The notes: generated from the letters alone by a model not told the origin. A stretch of DNA of 64,000 nt from Dictyobacter vulcani (GCF_008974265.1 NZ_BKZW01000001.1:744001-808000), one strand, 5' to 3'. Shown: positions 9,482 through 19,717, numbered from the stretch's first letter. Numbers and translations are program-made.

Positions 9482-10771
9482 TTATCGTTTGCGATTATTT
9501 TTTCCACGATTACGTAGCGTAGTAGTCGTATTTGCCGTTCCCGCAGCAGGCGCTTCATAGGTTGCGCGATAACGAGCTGCAGTGGGAAGCACAAGAACAT
9601 GGCCAGAATCACCGGGACCACGGATGACCCCCATCTGCCGCATCTTACGGTAGACATCATTTAACAGGCTCTGGGAACTACGGCTACGTGCTTCATTTCC
9701 CCAGTTATCACCATAGCGTTCACGTACACTATAGAAAAGAGCGGCCATATCTTCAGTTGCCACCAGAAGACATCCATTGGCATCAGGTCCACTCCAGATT
9801 CCTTGCTGAATCTGCTCCCGAATGGCCGTGCAAAGCAACAGGGCAATCTGATCATTCGTTCCATATGGCGTGAGAACGCTTACCGGACCATTATTACTTC
9901 CGCTCGCGCGCACAATACAGGCATAGTCATGCCGTAAATCCAGCAGCCAGCCAAACGTAGCTAACAGTTCAGTCGCAAGCCGGTCGGCATGTTGCTGCAC
10001 AGCCACAAATGCGGCTGGATCATCAAACTTAAAGAGCGCAGGTCCCAACAGTAACGCACGCCATGCCCGTATGAGATCGGGCACGCCGCTGACCATCGAT
10101 ATACGAGACGGCTTCACTATTGCCCCCGCGTCAGCAAGCTCCTCTGCAAGTTGAGTGACCTGGTCAATACGTAGAGAGGCAATCAGAGAGCGACTGACCT
10201 CGGTGAACTCGTAGAGTACGTCAGCATCGACCACCTGTGCCACCCATTCACGGGCCTGCCCATCAACGAGTTGTAGTCCTCCCAGACCCTCCAGATAATT
10301 CAAAGCCCGTTGAATACTATAACGATCACCAGGACGACGGAAATCAAATGCACCTCCATCTCCCATAGCTTGCTCCTGAATTTGTTCCGCGAGTTGGGAT
10401 AACAAAAACTGCTGGTCGTTCCCACGTCCACTCAGCTGGCGATTCTCCGCATACCATAAGATCCATGTCAGACAAGCAAAATCACGCGGCTCTCGCAAAC
10501 GATCATAAAGATAGCCAGGTGTTGTGGCGCTCAGTCGACGCTCCAGGCGAATCACCTTACTACTCCGTTGGATACGCCATCCGGTATGTTGATCATGCCA
10601 ATTCTGAAGTCGATAATAATGGTGCTGCACCAGACGAAAGAGGTCACCCTGTTTCGCCTGTATCAACTCTCGCTCCAGTAGAACGACATGAGCCTTGATC
10701 AGATCAGCCGGCAGAGTTTGATCAGATACCCCATTCAGCCTTCCAGGCACAACCTGCTCATCTATCAACAT
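9482..10771 (-). CDS. jetB: Wadjet type III protein JetB (DUF2398)
   Basis: TIGR02678/DUF2398 protein, the MukE-like accessory subunit of the JetABC complex. I chose the ATG at 10771 (MLIDEQVV) because GGGAGG stands six bases upstream; this gives 429 residues and a 14-base overlap with jetA. Features include the winged-helix-like RRPGDRYSIQRALNYLEGLGGLQ region and a basic C-terminal tail (NRGKNNRKR). It stops 25 bases before jetC. The role is from the family; binding partners are inferred from known Wadjet complexes. Confidence 0.88.
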   Translation of the reverse strand: MLIDEQVVPGRLNGVSDQTLPADLIKAHVVLLERELIQAKQGDLFRLVQHHYYRLQNWHDQHTGWRIQRSSKVIRLERRLSATTPGYLYDRLREPRDFACLTWILWYAENRQLSGRGNDQQFLLSQLAEQIQEQAMGDGGAFDFRRPGDRYSIQRALNYLEGLGGLQLVDGQAREWVAQVVDADVLYEFTEVSRSLIASLRIDQVTQLAEELADAGAIVKPSRISMVSGVPDLIRAWRALLLGPALFKFDDPAAFVAVQQHADRLATELLATFGWLLDLRHDYACIVRASGSNNGPVSVLTPYGTNDQIALLLCTAIREQIQQGIWSGPDANGCLLVATEDMAALFYSVRERYGDNWGNEARSRSSQSLLNDVYRKMRQMGVIRGPGDSGHVLVLPTAARYRATYEAPAAGTANTTTTLRNRGKNNRKR

Positions 10772-12260
10772 CTTCATCCTCCCTCTCCTTACTATCACGT
10801 GCGGAAACAGCCACAAGTGCAGGCATCATCCGTCGTTCCAGACAATATCGCGGGAGCAAAAGTACACCATCAGAGGCTTTGAGCAATGTATATTCAGCCT
10901 CATCTGGATTGAGTAGCACCACAATTGAATCGTCAAGCGCACGACACTGGTGGGATGGTTGACCCAGGCAACTATCAATAATATCCAGCAGGATCGTACG
11001 TTCCTGCGCAGTCACTTTCTTCAATGTCCCAATATCCAGGCGCTCCTGTGCAAACAAACGGTTAAAACGTCGGAGCTGTTCCTGCAAGCGTTCCTCATAC
11101 TGCTCAATAAGATTCTGCGTCAACAGGCGGTTATCAATAATTGGATCTTCTCGTGCCTGCTCGCCACGATTCGTGCGACTCACCGGGCGTAAATATAACG
11201 TACTGGCAGGCTCCTCCTGCCACGCTATCGCTTGATCAGGCATATAGAGATCATTGGGGGTACCAGCCAGACCCTCAGAAAGATGGATCGGTAAAGGATG
11301 AGCAAAGGCTACCGAGAAGAGTTGTTGCGCGGTCTCACCATCACGAGCCTGTAAAAATGTATGGGCCAGGGATTGCAATTGTTGCGCATAGTTCGCATTG
11401 GGGCGGGATGCGGAGGCGAGAGAAGCCGCGCGACGCACAACTTTATCTACTTCCGCCAGTGCATTACGCCGGAAAGAATCCGCATTCTTTCCAGGAGCAA
11501 ACCAGCCAGCCAGCGCATCAACTTGTTTCTGCGCGTCCAGACGCAATTCATCTACTGTTCGCACCTGGTCTAGCGTTGGTGCAGGCGGATTCAAGTAATT
11601 TGCCAGCAAGGACACAAATGGCTCCAATTTACCGAGTGCACGCCACTGCGCCAGTTGCTCACGTATGCGAGGTCCATAGAGGGTCAACGCCTGGGCAAAA
11701 CCATGCACATAAGCGACTACCGCGGACTTATAGTGCTGATATGCCTCCAGGTCAGGTTTACTGGACTGTGAAGCACTGATCATATTCGCAAGATACTGCG
11801 CCGCCTCGCGAGCCATGGTATTCCATATTTCAAACGCACGCTGCCACTCATCAGCGATTTCCTGACACTGCGATGTATTTAATACAGCAAGATCCTGTTG
11901 TAGCATCTCATCAATACGTATGAGCATATCCCACAAACGTGATAGATCACCCTGACGAAGGGCACCACTACTGGCATTAGCCCGGGTCTGTTCCGCCAGG
12001 AACGTCTCAATTGCCATTGCCTCCGGCGTTGCCTGATACAACAAAGCCGGTGAGAGAAAACTTGCGATCGACGTAGCCCGGCTAGAGTCATAGATCGTCG
12101 TCAGGCATCCCCATTCTTTAAGCGCCACTAAATCATTCTGGCACTGCTCTAACGAGTATTCAGGATCTAACTGCTCGCGAAGAGCATCCCGCACTTCATG
12201 GGCGGTTAATTGATAGCGATACAACTCACGGTGATGATGCCAGAAAGTACGCATAATCAC
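10758..12260 (-). CDS. jetA: Wadjet type III protein JetA (DUF2397)
   Basis: The 500-residue first gene of the operon, TIGR02677/DUF2397, the kleisin-like (MukF-like) subunit. The N-terminus (ELYRYQLTAHEVRDALREQL...LVALKEWGCLTTIYD) has the winged-helix look of this family, followed by long helical stretches and a C-terminal LLNPDEAEYTLLKASDGVLLLPRY block. The start is GTG at 12260 or the ATG two codons later; no strong ribosome site distinguishes them. Upstream codons are open but contain no better start. Confidence 0.86.
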   Translation of the reverse strand: MIMRTFWHHHRELYRYQLTAHEVRDALREQLDPEYSLEQCQNDLVALKEWGCLTTIYDSSRATSIASFLSPALLYQATPEAMAIETFLAEQTRANASSGALRQGDLSRLWDMLIRIDEMLQQDLAVLNTSQCQEIADEWQRAFEIWNTMAREAAQYLANMISASQSSKPDLEAYQHYKSAVVAYVHGFAQALTLYGPRIREQLAQWRALGKLEPFVSLLANYLNPPAPTLDQVRTVDELRLDAQKQVDALAGWFAPGKNADSFRRNALAEVDKVVRRAASLASASRPNANYAQQLQSLAHTFLQARDGETAQQLFSVAFAHPLPIHLSEGLAGTPNDLYMPDQAIAWQEEPASTLYLRPVSRTNRGEQAREDPIIDNRLLTQNLIEQYEERLQEQLRRFNRLFAQERLDIGTLKKVTAQERTILLDIIDSCLGQPSHQCRALDDSIVVLLNPDEAEYTLLKASDGVLLLPRYCLERRMMPALVAVSARDSKEREDEDVDR

Positions 12261-12801
12261 ACGATACCACCGTACACGACTCGAAGATACAAGATAGCTA
12301 AAAATCGTCAGGCGATCAGTTAAATTAAAGACGGTGTTCGCCTCAATATGTTAATATTAAAGACTGTCGCTAATATTTCACTATTCTCCATACATCCAAT
12401 CCCATGGACGCATTTTTACAAACAGATATAATGCGTAATAATACAAAATGCTAACAATCATCTGAAATATTATAATTACTCAGGCTTATGATTACTATAG
12501 GAAAAGGGGATCGGGTATTTCCTTCAAAAAGAGAACGGTGGCACAAGCCTGCAAGATCCTGGCGGATATGTTCTTGTGGCAGCATTTGAAACCGGGAGCA
12601 AACCATTCAACTCTATTTACGCTCTCAGCTCTTCCCTGGCTTGCTAAAGCTCTTATCTCCTCTTCCATCGTGTTCTTAGTTTACCAGATTTGTCCAATCT
12701 TTCGAAAGGATATCTATACAAATGGTACCTTTCTATTGGAAGGTACCATTTACCTGAGCAATTTACAGCTGGTTTGCGGCCGCATCGCCACTTTTCAGCG
12801 T
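12261..12801. other. Gene-free stretch upstream of jetA
   Basis: About 540 AT-rich bases between the end of hutI and the start of jetA. It must carry the jet promoter, but no convincing -35/-10 pair stands out by eye. The one clear structure is the perfect hairpin at 12720-12751. Confidence 0.5.
12720..12751. terminator. Perfect 12-bp hairpin after hutI
   Basis: Arms AAATGGTACCTT (12720-12731) and AAGGTACCATTT (12740-12751) pair perfectly around an 8-base loop, 50 bases past the hutI stop. Position suits a transcription end for the hut operon, but no T-run follows on either strand, so it may instead be a protein-binding dyad or an RNA-stabilising hairpin. Confidence 0.45.
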
Positions 12802-14061
12802 TTAGAGCACAAGAATAGATTGAATGAGGTTGGTGCCAAAATGGTAGCCAATTTCGTGATAGTCACGGATTGACCAGAGGGCCAGTTCACAGCATTTGCC
12901 AATTTCAATGCTACCCGTCTGGTCCTGCAGAGCGAGGGCACGAGATCCGTTGATGGTGGCGGCAGTTAACGCTTCTTCCAGGCTCATGCCCATGGCAGAC
13001 ATGGCCAGCCCTAGCATCATCTGCATGTTTTCGCTGTATGAGGTACCAGGATTATAGTCTGTTGCCAGGGCAACCGTGAGGCCGTGGTCGAGGAGGCGAC
13101 GAGCCGATGGATAGGGGCTGCGCAGCGTATATGAGCAGCCTGGAAGCAAGGTAGCGACCACGCCGGACTCACGCATGGCGTCCAGGTCGGCATCGCTGGC
13201 ATAATCCAGGTGGTCAGCTGAGACAGCTCCCAATTCAGCGGCCAGCTGGCTGCCTCCTGATGGACTGAGCTGGTCGGCATGGACTTTGAGTTGGTAGCCC
13301 AGTTCACGAGCACGTGTCAGGATGCGGCGGCTCTCGTCCAGGGAGAAGGCTTCACGTTCACAGTAGACATCGCAGAAACGAGCCTGTCTGGCAAAGGCTG
13401 GCAACATCTCTTCAACTACCAGATCAACGTAGGCGGCGCGCCGGTTGCGGTATTCAGGTGGAACGCTATGAGCACCCAGAAAAGTGGGCACGATGCGGAT
13501 ATGCTCATGAGGGGAGGAGGAACTATCATTCAGGTCGTTGATGATGCTCAGGCAGCGCTCTTCCGCCTCCAGGTTTAAACCATAGCCGGTTTTGATCTCA
13601 ACGGTTGTCGTGCCATGCGCACGCACGGATGCCAGTCGCGCTCGCGCCAGATCCGACAGCATCTCTGTACTGGCATTGCGCGTGGCATTCATGGTCGTCA
13701 AGATGCCGCGTCCCTGCCTTAGCAGCTCGCCATAGCTGATCCCTTCGCGCCGCAGATGAAACTCTTCGGATCGATCACCCGCAAACACCAGGTGGGTGTG
13801 TGAGTCAACAAAACCAGGTGTCACCACGCAGCCATTTGCATCTACGACTGTGATATGCTCTTGTTCCGAGCAAGCAACAAGTTCATCAATTTCCTGACTG
13901 GGACCAATCCAACTAATCTTCCCCTCAGTATCAACCATTATAGCGGCATCATTGAGTACTTGTAATGGACCGCTTGCTCCAGCAATGGGAGCCTGAGCCA
14001 CGCTGACGAGCTGTCCAATGTTACGAACAATAGCCCTGGCTTGTAGCTGCTGCTGTTCCAC
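12802..14061 (-). CDS. hutI: Imidazolonepropionase
   Basis: A 419-residue amidohydrolase-superfamily enzyme that opens 4-imidazolone-5-propionate to N-formimino-L-glutamate, step three of histidine degradation. The metal motif GFVDSHTHLVFAGDRSEEF, the ETGYG-like EIKTGYGLNLEAEERCL, KVHADQL and the late ATDYNPGTS are all present and match HutI closely. Starts at GTG. It is the last gene of the hut cluster, 80 bases after hutH. Full length, no defects seen. Confidence 0.95.
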   Translation of the reverse strand: MEQQQLQARAIVRNIGQLVSVAQAPIAGASGPLQVLNDAAIMVDTEGKISWIGPSQEIDELVACSEQEHITVVDANGCVVTPGFVDSHTHLVFAGDRSEEFHLRREGISYGELLRQGRGILTTMNATRNASTEMLSDLARARLASVRAHGTTTVEIKTGYGLNLEAEERCLSIINDLNDSSSSPHEHIRIVPTFLGAHSVPPEYRNRRAAYVDLVVEEMLPAFARQARFCDVYCEREAFSLDESRRILTRARELGYQLKVHADQLSPSGGSQLAAELGAVSADHLDYASDADLDAMRESGVVATLLPGCSYTLRSPYPSARRLLDHGLTVALATDYNPGTSYSENMQMMLGLAMSAMGMSLEEALTAATINGSRALALQDQTGSIEIGKCCELALWSIRDYHEIGYHFGTNLIQSILVL

Positions 14062-14142
14062 TTACCTGTTCCCTTCCTTCAAAAAAGGACATATATGGAG
14101 TAGCAGGCATATATAGTTCGGTACTCCATATAGTAGCTTCTC

Positions 14143-15692
14143 TTATTCGATTTCAGCCACCTGGCCGGATTGAATGAGCTGGACGAGTTTCTCGATATCA
14201 TAGGAGAGTACGCGGTCCTCTTTCAGGGTTGTGACGTGCTGGCGCACCAGATCTTTGGCCTTCTTCACACCTTCTCCTGGCGCGAGCGGCAGGCGGAAGT
14301 CGAGCAGTTGGGCCGCACAGAGCAGTTCTATGGCCAGGACCTGCTGGGTCTGTTCGATGATGCGGCACAGCTTGTGGGCACTGGTGACGCCCATGCTGAC
14401 AAAATCTTCCATACCAGCTGATGTCGGGATCGAATCGATGCTGGCAGGATGGGCCAGGACCTTGATTTCGTTGACCAGTGAGGCGGCAACATATTGCGCA
14501 ATCATTAAACCTGAGTGCAGACCCGGATGGGGAGTAAGGAACAGTGTGGTCTCCGCTCCCTTCTCTTCCCAGTCATGGGGGCCAATAACGTTGTAGACGC
14601 GGCGCTCGGAGAAACTGGCTAGCTGGGCCAGCGCAATGGCCAGCATGTCCAGGGCCAGGGCCAATGGCTGGCCGTGAAAGTTACCGCCGCTGAGGACATC
14701 GCCCTCAGCAGGAAAAATAAGAGGATTATCCGTGACAGCATGCAGTTCGCGCTCAAATATAGTGGCACAATACTCAATGGCATCGCGTACGGCCCCGATG
14801 ACCTGGGGGCACAGCGCAGCGTATAGGGATCCTGGACGCGTGCGCAGTTCTGGTGACTGGCATGGATCTCGCTATTGCGCACCAGCCGCTTGAGTCGGGT
14901 CGCACTGACTATCTGTCCTACCTGCCCCCGCCGCTGGTGGATACGTGGGTCCAACGGCACATGGCTACCAAGCAGTCCTTCCAGGCTCATGGCGCAAGCC
15001 ACTTCGGCACTACGCACAGCTTTCTGCGCATCGACAATGGCCAGGACTGCAATGGCCTCCATCAGATGTGTGCCGTTGATCAGGGCCAATCCTTCTTTTG
15101 TGTGGAGACTGATCGATTCCAGTCCTGCCCGTTGCAGAGCCTGACCACCACTCAGCTTCTCCCCCTGGTAGATCGCTTCACCTTCACCGATCAGGGTCAG
15201 AGCAAGGTGTGATAAAGGAGCCAGATCCCCACTGGCACCCACAGAGCCACGTGAAGGAATCACGGGATAAATACCCGCATTGAGCATGGCGGCCAGCAGC
15301 ACAACAATCTCAGCATGGACACCGGAATGTCCACGGGACAGGCTGGCAGCCAGCAGAACCATCATGGCACGGGTGACCTCCTCTGTGAGCGGCTCGCCGA
15401 CGCCAGCGGCATGACTGCGAATCAAATTATATTGTAGTTCGACCTGTTGATCAGAGGAAATACGCATTTTGCTCAGGTGACCAAAACCGGTCGTGATCCC
15501 ATAGACCTTCTTGCTATCGTCCACAGCCAGTCTGTCGATAACCATGCGCGCGGCCTTAATCTTTTGTAAGGCCTCATCGCTAATGCTAATGGGTGCATGA
15601 CCCCTGGCTACCGCCACGATATCGGCAAAACTCAATGCGTCGCCACTAATACTAACCTGCGTTGGAACTACTGAAAGATAATCTGCGTTCAA
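14143..15692 (-). pseudogene. hutH: Histidine ammonia-lyase, interrupted by one missing base
   Basis: Histidine ammonia-lyase (L-histidine to urocanate plus ammonia). The N-terminal frame has the MIO-forming ASG at residues 153-155 within SVGASGDLAPLSHLAL. After RVQDPYTLRCAP the frame is lost; the neighbouring frame continues exactly as HutH should (QVIGAVRDAIEYC, then DNPLIFPAEGDVLSGGNFHGQP). One base is missing from a C5 run on the coding strand (G5 at 14805-14809). With it restored the protein would be 516 residues, the normal size. Start TTG with AAAGGA seven bases upstream. Either a genuine inactivating mutation or a homopolymer error; the intact rest of the operon makes an error quite likely. 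Confidence 0.9.
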
Positions 15693-15720
15693 TGAAACGT
15701 CCTTTCTGACACCCGGGAGA

Positions 15721-17376
15721 TTATCCTTGCATCGGGATCTTTACATGATATTTTTGCGCGTGTGTCACGGCCTCTTCATAACCAGCATCAACATGGCGGA
15801 TGATGCCCATACCAGGATCATTGCTGAGAACGCGGGCGAGCCGTGCCGCTGCTTCTGCTGTGCCATCTGCCACGCTTACCTGTCCGGCGTGCAGTGAGTA
15901 GCCGATACCAACACCACCGCCATGATGCAGAGAGACCCAGGTAGCACCAGAAGCGGTATTGACCAGCGCATTGAGGAGCGGCCAATCAGCAATCGCATCA
16001 CTACCATCCTTCATGCCTTCGGTCTCGCGATAGGGTGAGGCCACCGAGCCACTATCGAGGTGATCACGTCCAATTACAATGGGTGCTTTTACAATCCCTT
16101 TCGCCACCAGTTCATTGAAGGCCAGACCTGCTTTGTCACGTTCACCATAGCCAAGCCAGCAGATACGGGCAGGTAGGCCCTGGAACTGAACCTTCTTGCG
16201 CGCCAGTGTCAACCAACGTTTCAGGTGCTCGTCTTCGGGGAAGAGTTCCAGCAGGACCTCGTCTGTGCGGTAAATATCCTCGGGATCGCCTGAGAGCGCC
16301 ACCCAGCGGAACGGCCCTTTCCCACGGCAGAAGAGCGAGCGAATATATGCTGGTACAAAGCCCGGGAAATCAAGGGCGTGCGTTTCGCCTGCCTCTAATG
16401 CCTGCCCACGCAGGTTATTACCATAGTCAAACACAACCGCACCACGTTTCTGGAGATCCAGCATCGCGCGCACGTGGACCGCCATCGATTCTTTCGCACG
16501 CCGAATATAGGTCTCTGGATCCTGTTTACGCAGGTCTTCAGCCTCCTCCAGGGAGAGGCCAGCCGGAATGTAACCATTGAGAGCATCGTGGGCCGAGGTT
16601 TGATCGGTGACCATGTCTGGAATAATATTGCGCCGAACCAGTTCAGGATAGATCTCTGCGGCATTGCCCACCAGGCCGATTGAGATTGGCTGACCCTTGT
16701 CACAGGCCTCATGTACCCGTACCAGTGCCTCATCCAGCGTGTAGGCAATCTCATCACAATAGCCAGTGGCAACACGGCGCTGGATATGTGACTCATCGAC
16801 CTCTACAGCCAGACAGACACCATCATTCATGGTCACCGCCAATGGCTGAGCACCACCCATACCACCCAGACCGGCGGTCAGCACAAATTTCCCTTTGAGT
16901 GAGCCGCCGTAATGCTGGCGGGCCGCCTCCGCAAAGGTCTCGAAGGTTCCCTGCAGGATTCCCTGAGAGCCGATATAGATCCAGGAGCCAGCGGTCATCT
17001 GTCCATACATCGTCAGGCCCAGAGCCTCCAGACGACGGAACTCTTCCCAGTTGGCCCAGTGGGGCACCAGGTTTGAATTGGCGATCAAAACACGTGGCGC
17101 ATCAACATGGGTACGCATAATTCCGACTGGCTTGCCCGACTGCACCAATAGGGTCTCATCGTTCTCCAGTTGTTGCAATGAGCGCACAATCATCTCATAT
17201 GCTTCCCAGGAACGAGCGGCCCGGCCTGAACCACCATACACCACTAGATCGTCTGGACGTTCCGCCACATCGGGATCCAGGTTATTCATCAACATGCGCA
17301 TGGCCGCCTCTTGTTGCCAGCCCTTGCAGCTAAGAACTGTACCCCGCGGCGCGCGAATCTGTGTTCGCTGTGACAT
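15721..17376 (-). CDS. hutU: Urocanate hydratase
   Basis: The 551-residue urocanase, converting urocanate to 4-imidazolone-5-propionate with tightly bound NAD+. The Rossmann-like [19 protein letters not shown] and the family signature [20 protein letters not shown] are clear, as is the C-terminal [19 protein letters not shown]. Length is typical (about 550-560). ATG start at 17376 with a GGAA ribosome site. A palindrome of the type found in the hutF-iclR intergenic region lies just upstream, suggesting separate IclR-type control of hutUHI. Confidence 0.96.
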   Translation of the reverse strand: MSQRTQIRAPRGTVLSCKGWQQEAAMRMLMNNLDPDVAERPDDLVVYGGSGRAARSWEAYEMIVRSLQQLENDETLLVQSGKPVGIMRTHVDAPRVLIANSNLVPHWANWEEFRRLEALGLTMYGQMTAGSWIYIGSQGILQGTFETFAEAARQHYGGSLKGKFVLTAGLGGMGGAQPLAVTMNDGVCLAVEVDESHIQRRVATGYCDEIAYTLDEALVRVHEACDKGQPISIGLVGNAAEIYPELVRRNIIPDMVTDQTSAHDALNGYIPAGLSLEEAEDLRKQDPETYIRRAKESMAVHVRAMLDLQKRGAVVFDYGNNLRGQALEAGETHALDFPGFVPAYIRSLFCRGKGPFRWVALSGDPEDIYRTDEVLLELFPEDEHLKRWLTLARKKVQFQGLPARICWLGYGERDKAGLAFNELVAKGIVKAPIVIGRDHLDSGSVASPYRETEGMKDGSDAIADWPLLNALVNTASGATWVSLHHGGGVGIGYSLHAGQVSVADGTAEAAARLARVLSNDPGMGIIRHVDAGYEEAVTHAQKYHVKIPMQG

Positions 17377-17389
17377 ATTTCCAGTTTCC

Positions 17390-17403
17390 TTTCACTGGTG
17401 AAA
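17390..17403. promoter_or_regulatory. Candidate IclR operator before hutU
   Basis: TTTCACTGGTGAAA, a near-perfect palindrome 14 bases upstream of the hutU start. It matches the dyad TTTCAYT..RTGAAA found three times between hutF and the iclR gene, though its centre is one base shorter. Confidence 0.5.
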
Positions 17404-17426
17404 TAACAATGTAGACACAAGTTCTC

Positions 17427-18728
17427 TCAACACCAAGCCGACCAGACCTTCTGGCCTTGAACCCATGTTTGCTTGATGACCTGGCTTGAGGAAACACCAA
17501 AAAAGAGCGTATCTAACACATCTTCAGACGTCCAACCAGCCAATGCTGGCGTATTCAGATCGATAGCAATAAAATCGGCTGCCTGCCCGGATGCAATCTG
17601 CCCACTTTGTAATCCTAACGCCTGAGCACCAATTTTAGTGCCATATGAAAAAAGCAAGGAACCAGGTGAGTCCAACTCGTCAGGGACCAGGACACGACGA
17701 CGCTGATACCGCATGCGGGCTGAATATTCAGCCCAGCGTAGTTCTTCAAACGGATCAAGGCGTGTATTGCTATCAGAGCCAATGGCCAGTGGAATGTTGG
17801 CCTGGCGCAACTCATTATACGGGGCAATGCCATCGCCTAGATCACCCTCGGTCGTGGGACAGACACAGACAGTGGAACCTGCTCGCGCCAGGAGTTCTAT
17901 CTCCTGCGCATTGGCATGGGTGGCATGTACAACCGTTGTTAGATGACTCAGGGCTTCGCTGCGCTGCAACAACTCGATTGGTGTACAGCCCTCAGCAGCC
18001 AGGCATTGTTCGATTTCAGCCTGTTGTTCATCAGCATGGATATGGAATGGAAGGTGGTACTGGCGACTATAGTTTGCGATGGCACGAAGCCAATCCGCAG
18101 GGACGGCCCGTACCGAATGAGGGGCGACTCCGAAAGGAATACCAGTTACGCGCAAGGCCTCGGCTCGTGTGAGATATGCATCAAGCGAGCGATCACAGAA
18201 ACGGCGTTGATACGTATCGGGAGGTTGATGAAAATTCCCCTGCGCATAGGCTGTGAGCAGTAAGACGACCCGGATACCTGCATCACGCCCGGCCTGCACT
18301 ACCATTTCAGACAGGATATTGGAATTCTCATAAGGCTGGCCGTCAGGCTTGTGATGCACATAATGGAATTCACCAACGCTCGTATAGCCGGCTGCCAGCA
18401 TCTCGCGGTAGACCTGCAATGTTTGCTCGTAGATCAGATCAGGGGTCAGACGCTGAACTGCCGTGTACATCGCATGGCGCCACGTCCAGAATGTATCATT
18501 GGCTGAGAGCCGACGATGGGTATGGCCACGCAACGCCCGCTGAAAAGCATGACTATGTGTATTAACAAAACCAGGCAACAATACCATGCCCGGTAACACC
18601 TCAGTTACCTCTTCCCCACTCTCTCGATCAGTAATTGAAAGAATGAATCCCTGATCGGAGATATTCACAACCTGGCCGGACATTAAACCTTGCGGCGTAT
18701 AGACATAATCAGGAGCAAGACGCTTCAT
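17427..18728 (-). CDS. hutF: Formimidoylglutamate deiminase
   Basis: A 433-residue amidohydrolase converting N-formimino-L-glutamate to N-formylglutamate and ammonia, the branch used by organisms that finish with HutG. Metal motifs NTHSHAFQRALRGHTHR, GVAPHSVRAVP, HIHADEQQAEIEQ and the late IGSDSNTRLDPFEELRWAEYSAR fit HutF and its chlorohydrolase relatives. First gene of the hut cluster, divergent from iclR. No hutG (N-formylglutamate deformylase) is in the window, so the last step must be encoded elsewhere or the pathway differs. Confidence 0.9.
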   Translation of the reverse strand: MKRLAPDYVYTPQGLMSGQVVNISDQGFILSITDRESGEEVTEVLPGMVLLPGFVNTHSHAFQRALRGHTHRRLSANDTFWTWRHAMYTAVQRLTPDLIYEQTLQVYREMLAAGYTSVGEFHYVHHKPDGQPYENSNILSEMVVQAGRDAGIRVVLLLTAYAQGNFHQPPDTYQRRFCDRSLDAYLTRAEALRVTGIPFGVAPHSVRAVPADWLRAIANYSRQYHLPFHIHADEQQAEIEQCLAAEGCTPIELLQRSEALSHLTTVVHATHANAQEIELLARAGSTVCVCPTTEGDLGDGIAPYNELRQANIPLAIGSDSNTRLDPFEELRWAEYSARMRYQRRRVLVPDELDSPGSLLFSYGTKIGAQALGLQSGQIASGQAADFIAIDLNTPALAGWTSEDVLDTLFFGVSSSQVIKQTWVQGQKVWSAWC

Positions 18729-18775
18729 TGAACCACTCCATAGCCAAAGACTATAGCTGCTTATCCATACAATTA

Positions 18776-18811
18776 TTCCATTGAGTGAAAGTTAGTGTCA
18801 CTTAATGAAAA
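18776..18811. promoter_or_regulatory. Two candidate IclR operators in front of hutF
   Basis: Site 1 TTCCATTGAGTGAAA (18776-18790) and site 2 TGTCACTTAATGAAAA (18796-18811) share one dyad, TTTCAYTnARTGAAA, six bases apart. Reading toward hutF, site 2 contains a -35-like GTGACA and an AATAAT lies 18 bases on, so a bound repressor would cover the presumed hutF promoter. Confidence 0.55.
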
Positions 18812-18877
18812 TTTAACATGAAGCGCAGGTACCTGTCAAGGTCATAAACAACGCAATCGAGTAGCCGGATTGCTTTC

Positions 18878-18907
18878 TTGACGCTGGCACAAAATATATG
18901 CTATATT
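18878..18907 (+). promoter_or_regulatory. Likely promoter of the iclR-type gene
   Basis: TTGACG (18878-18883), 18-base spacer, TATATT (18902-18907), reading toward the regulator. The third operator-like dyad starts about 20 bases downstream, where it would allow autorepression. Confidence 0.55.
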
Positions 18908-18925
18908 GCCGGGGTTGAGATCTTC

Positions 18926-18942
18926 TTTTCATTCAGTGAAAA
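18926..18942. promoter_or_regulatory. Candidate IclR operator just downstream of the iclR promoter
   Basis: TTTTCATTCAGTGAAAA: six-base arms TTTTCA/TGAAAA around a five-base centre. The cleanest of the four related dyads around the hut genes; its place suggests autoregulation. Confidence 0.58.
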
Positions 18943-19015
18943 TCGTACTGTCTCATAGAGAGACGTGGCGTAATGTATTGAAGGACGCCCCTGCTCGCAC
19001 AACAAGGAGCACACA

Positions 19016-19717
19016 TTGAAAGAAGCCCTGGATATGACCCAGGCCGTTGGTCCGGTCGAAAGAGTTCTTCACCTCCTGATCTGCTTCCAAACCCATAACG
19101 ATGGTTTATCCCTGACTGAATTAGCAAAGATGACCAATCTTTCTCCGGCAACCGCCACACGCCTACTCAGGGTCCTGGAACGCTATGAATTTATCCACCG
19201 GGGTCCTGACCGCCTCTATCGTCTGGGTCCACAGGTCATGCAACTGGGCCTGGCAGCGCTGCAAGACATGTCACTATATGAAGTATCTCGTCCGCACCTG
19301 CGTCAACTGGCCGAAGAGACTGGTGAGAGTACCCATCTGGGCATCCTGCTGGGTGAAGGTCGTGTGCTCTATGTTGATCAGGTCTCTAGCCGTCAGGCGG
19401 TTCAGGCTGGCAGGTGGGTAGGCAGAACCGTACCGGTCAGCAACACCGCCATCGGCACCGCCATCCAGGGTCATGTTGACCAGCATGGCTATGTCGCCCG
19501 CCGAGACGCTGTCGAGCCCGAAGTCTCCTCTGTAGCCGCCCCTATCTACGACCAGACCACGCACATTGTGGGAGCCATCAACGTCATCGGCCCCACCTAT
19601 CGCATCTCCGACGAACAATTGACCCACATCGGCACCCTCGTCGCCGAGCACGCTCGCCAGATCTCCCTCGCACTCGGTGCTTCAATAGACATCATCACAT
19701 CAAAAGAAATCATATGA
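19016..19717 (+). CDS. IclR family transcriptional regulator (probable hut regulator)
   Basis: A 233-residue IclR-type regulator: N-terminal winged helix (LSLTELAKMTNLSPATATRLLRVLERYEFI, about residues 30-62) and a C-terminal effector-binding domain (STHLGILLGEGRVLYVDQV, ...APIYDQTTHIVGAINVIGP). TTG start with AAGGAG six bases before it. Divergent from hutF with four operator-like dyads around the two transcription units, so it probably represses hut genes until urocanate or histidine is present; the ligand is inferred from context only. Its stop overlaps the ATG of a truncated rhodanese-like remnant. Confidence 0.9.
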   Translation: MKEALDMTQAVGPVERVLHLLICFQTHNDGLSLTELAKMTNLSPATATRLLRVLERYEFIHRGPDRLYRLGPQVMQLGLAALQDMSLYEVSRPHLRQLAEETGESTHLGILLGEGRVLYVDQVSSRQAVQAGRWVGRTVPVSNTAIGTAIQGHVDQHGYVARRDAVEPEVSSVAAPIYDQTTHIVGAINVIGPTYRISDEQLTHIGTLVAEHARQISLALGASIDIITSKEII

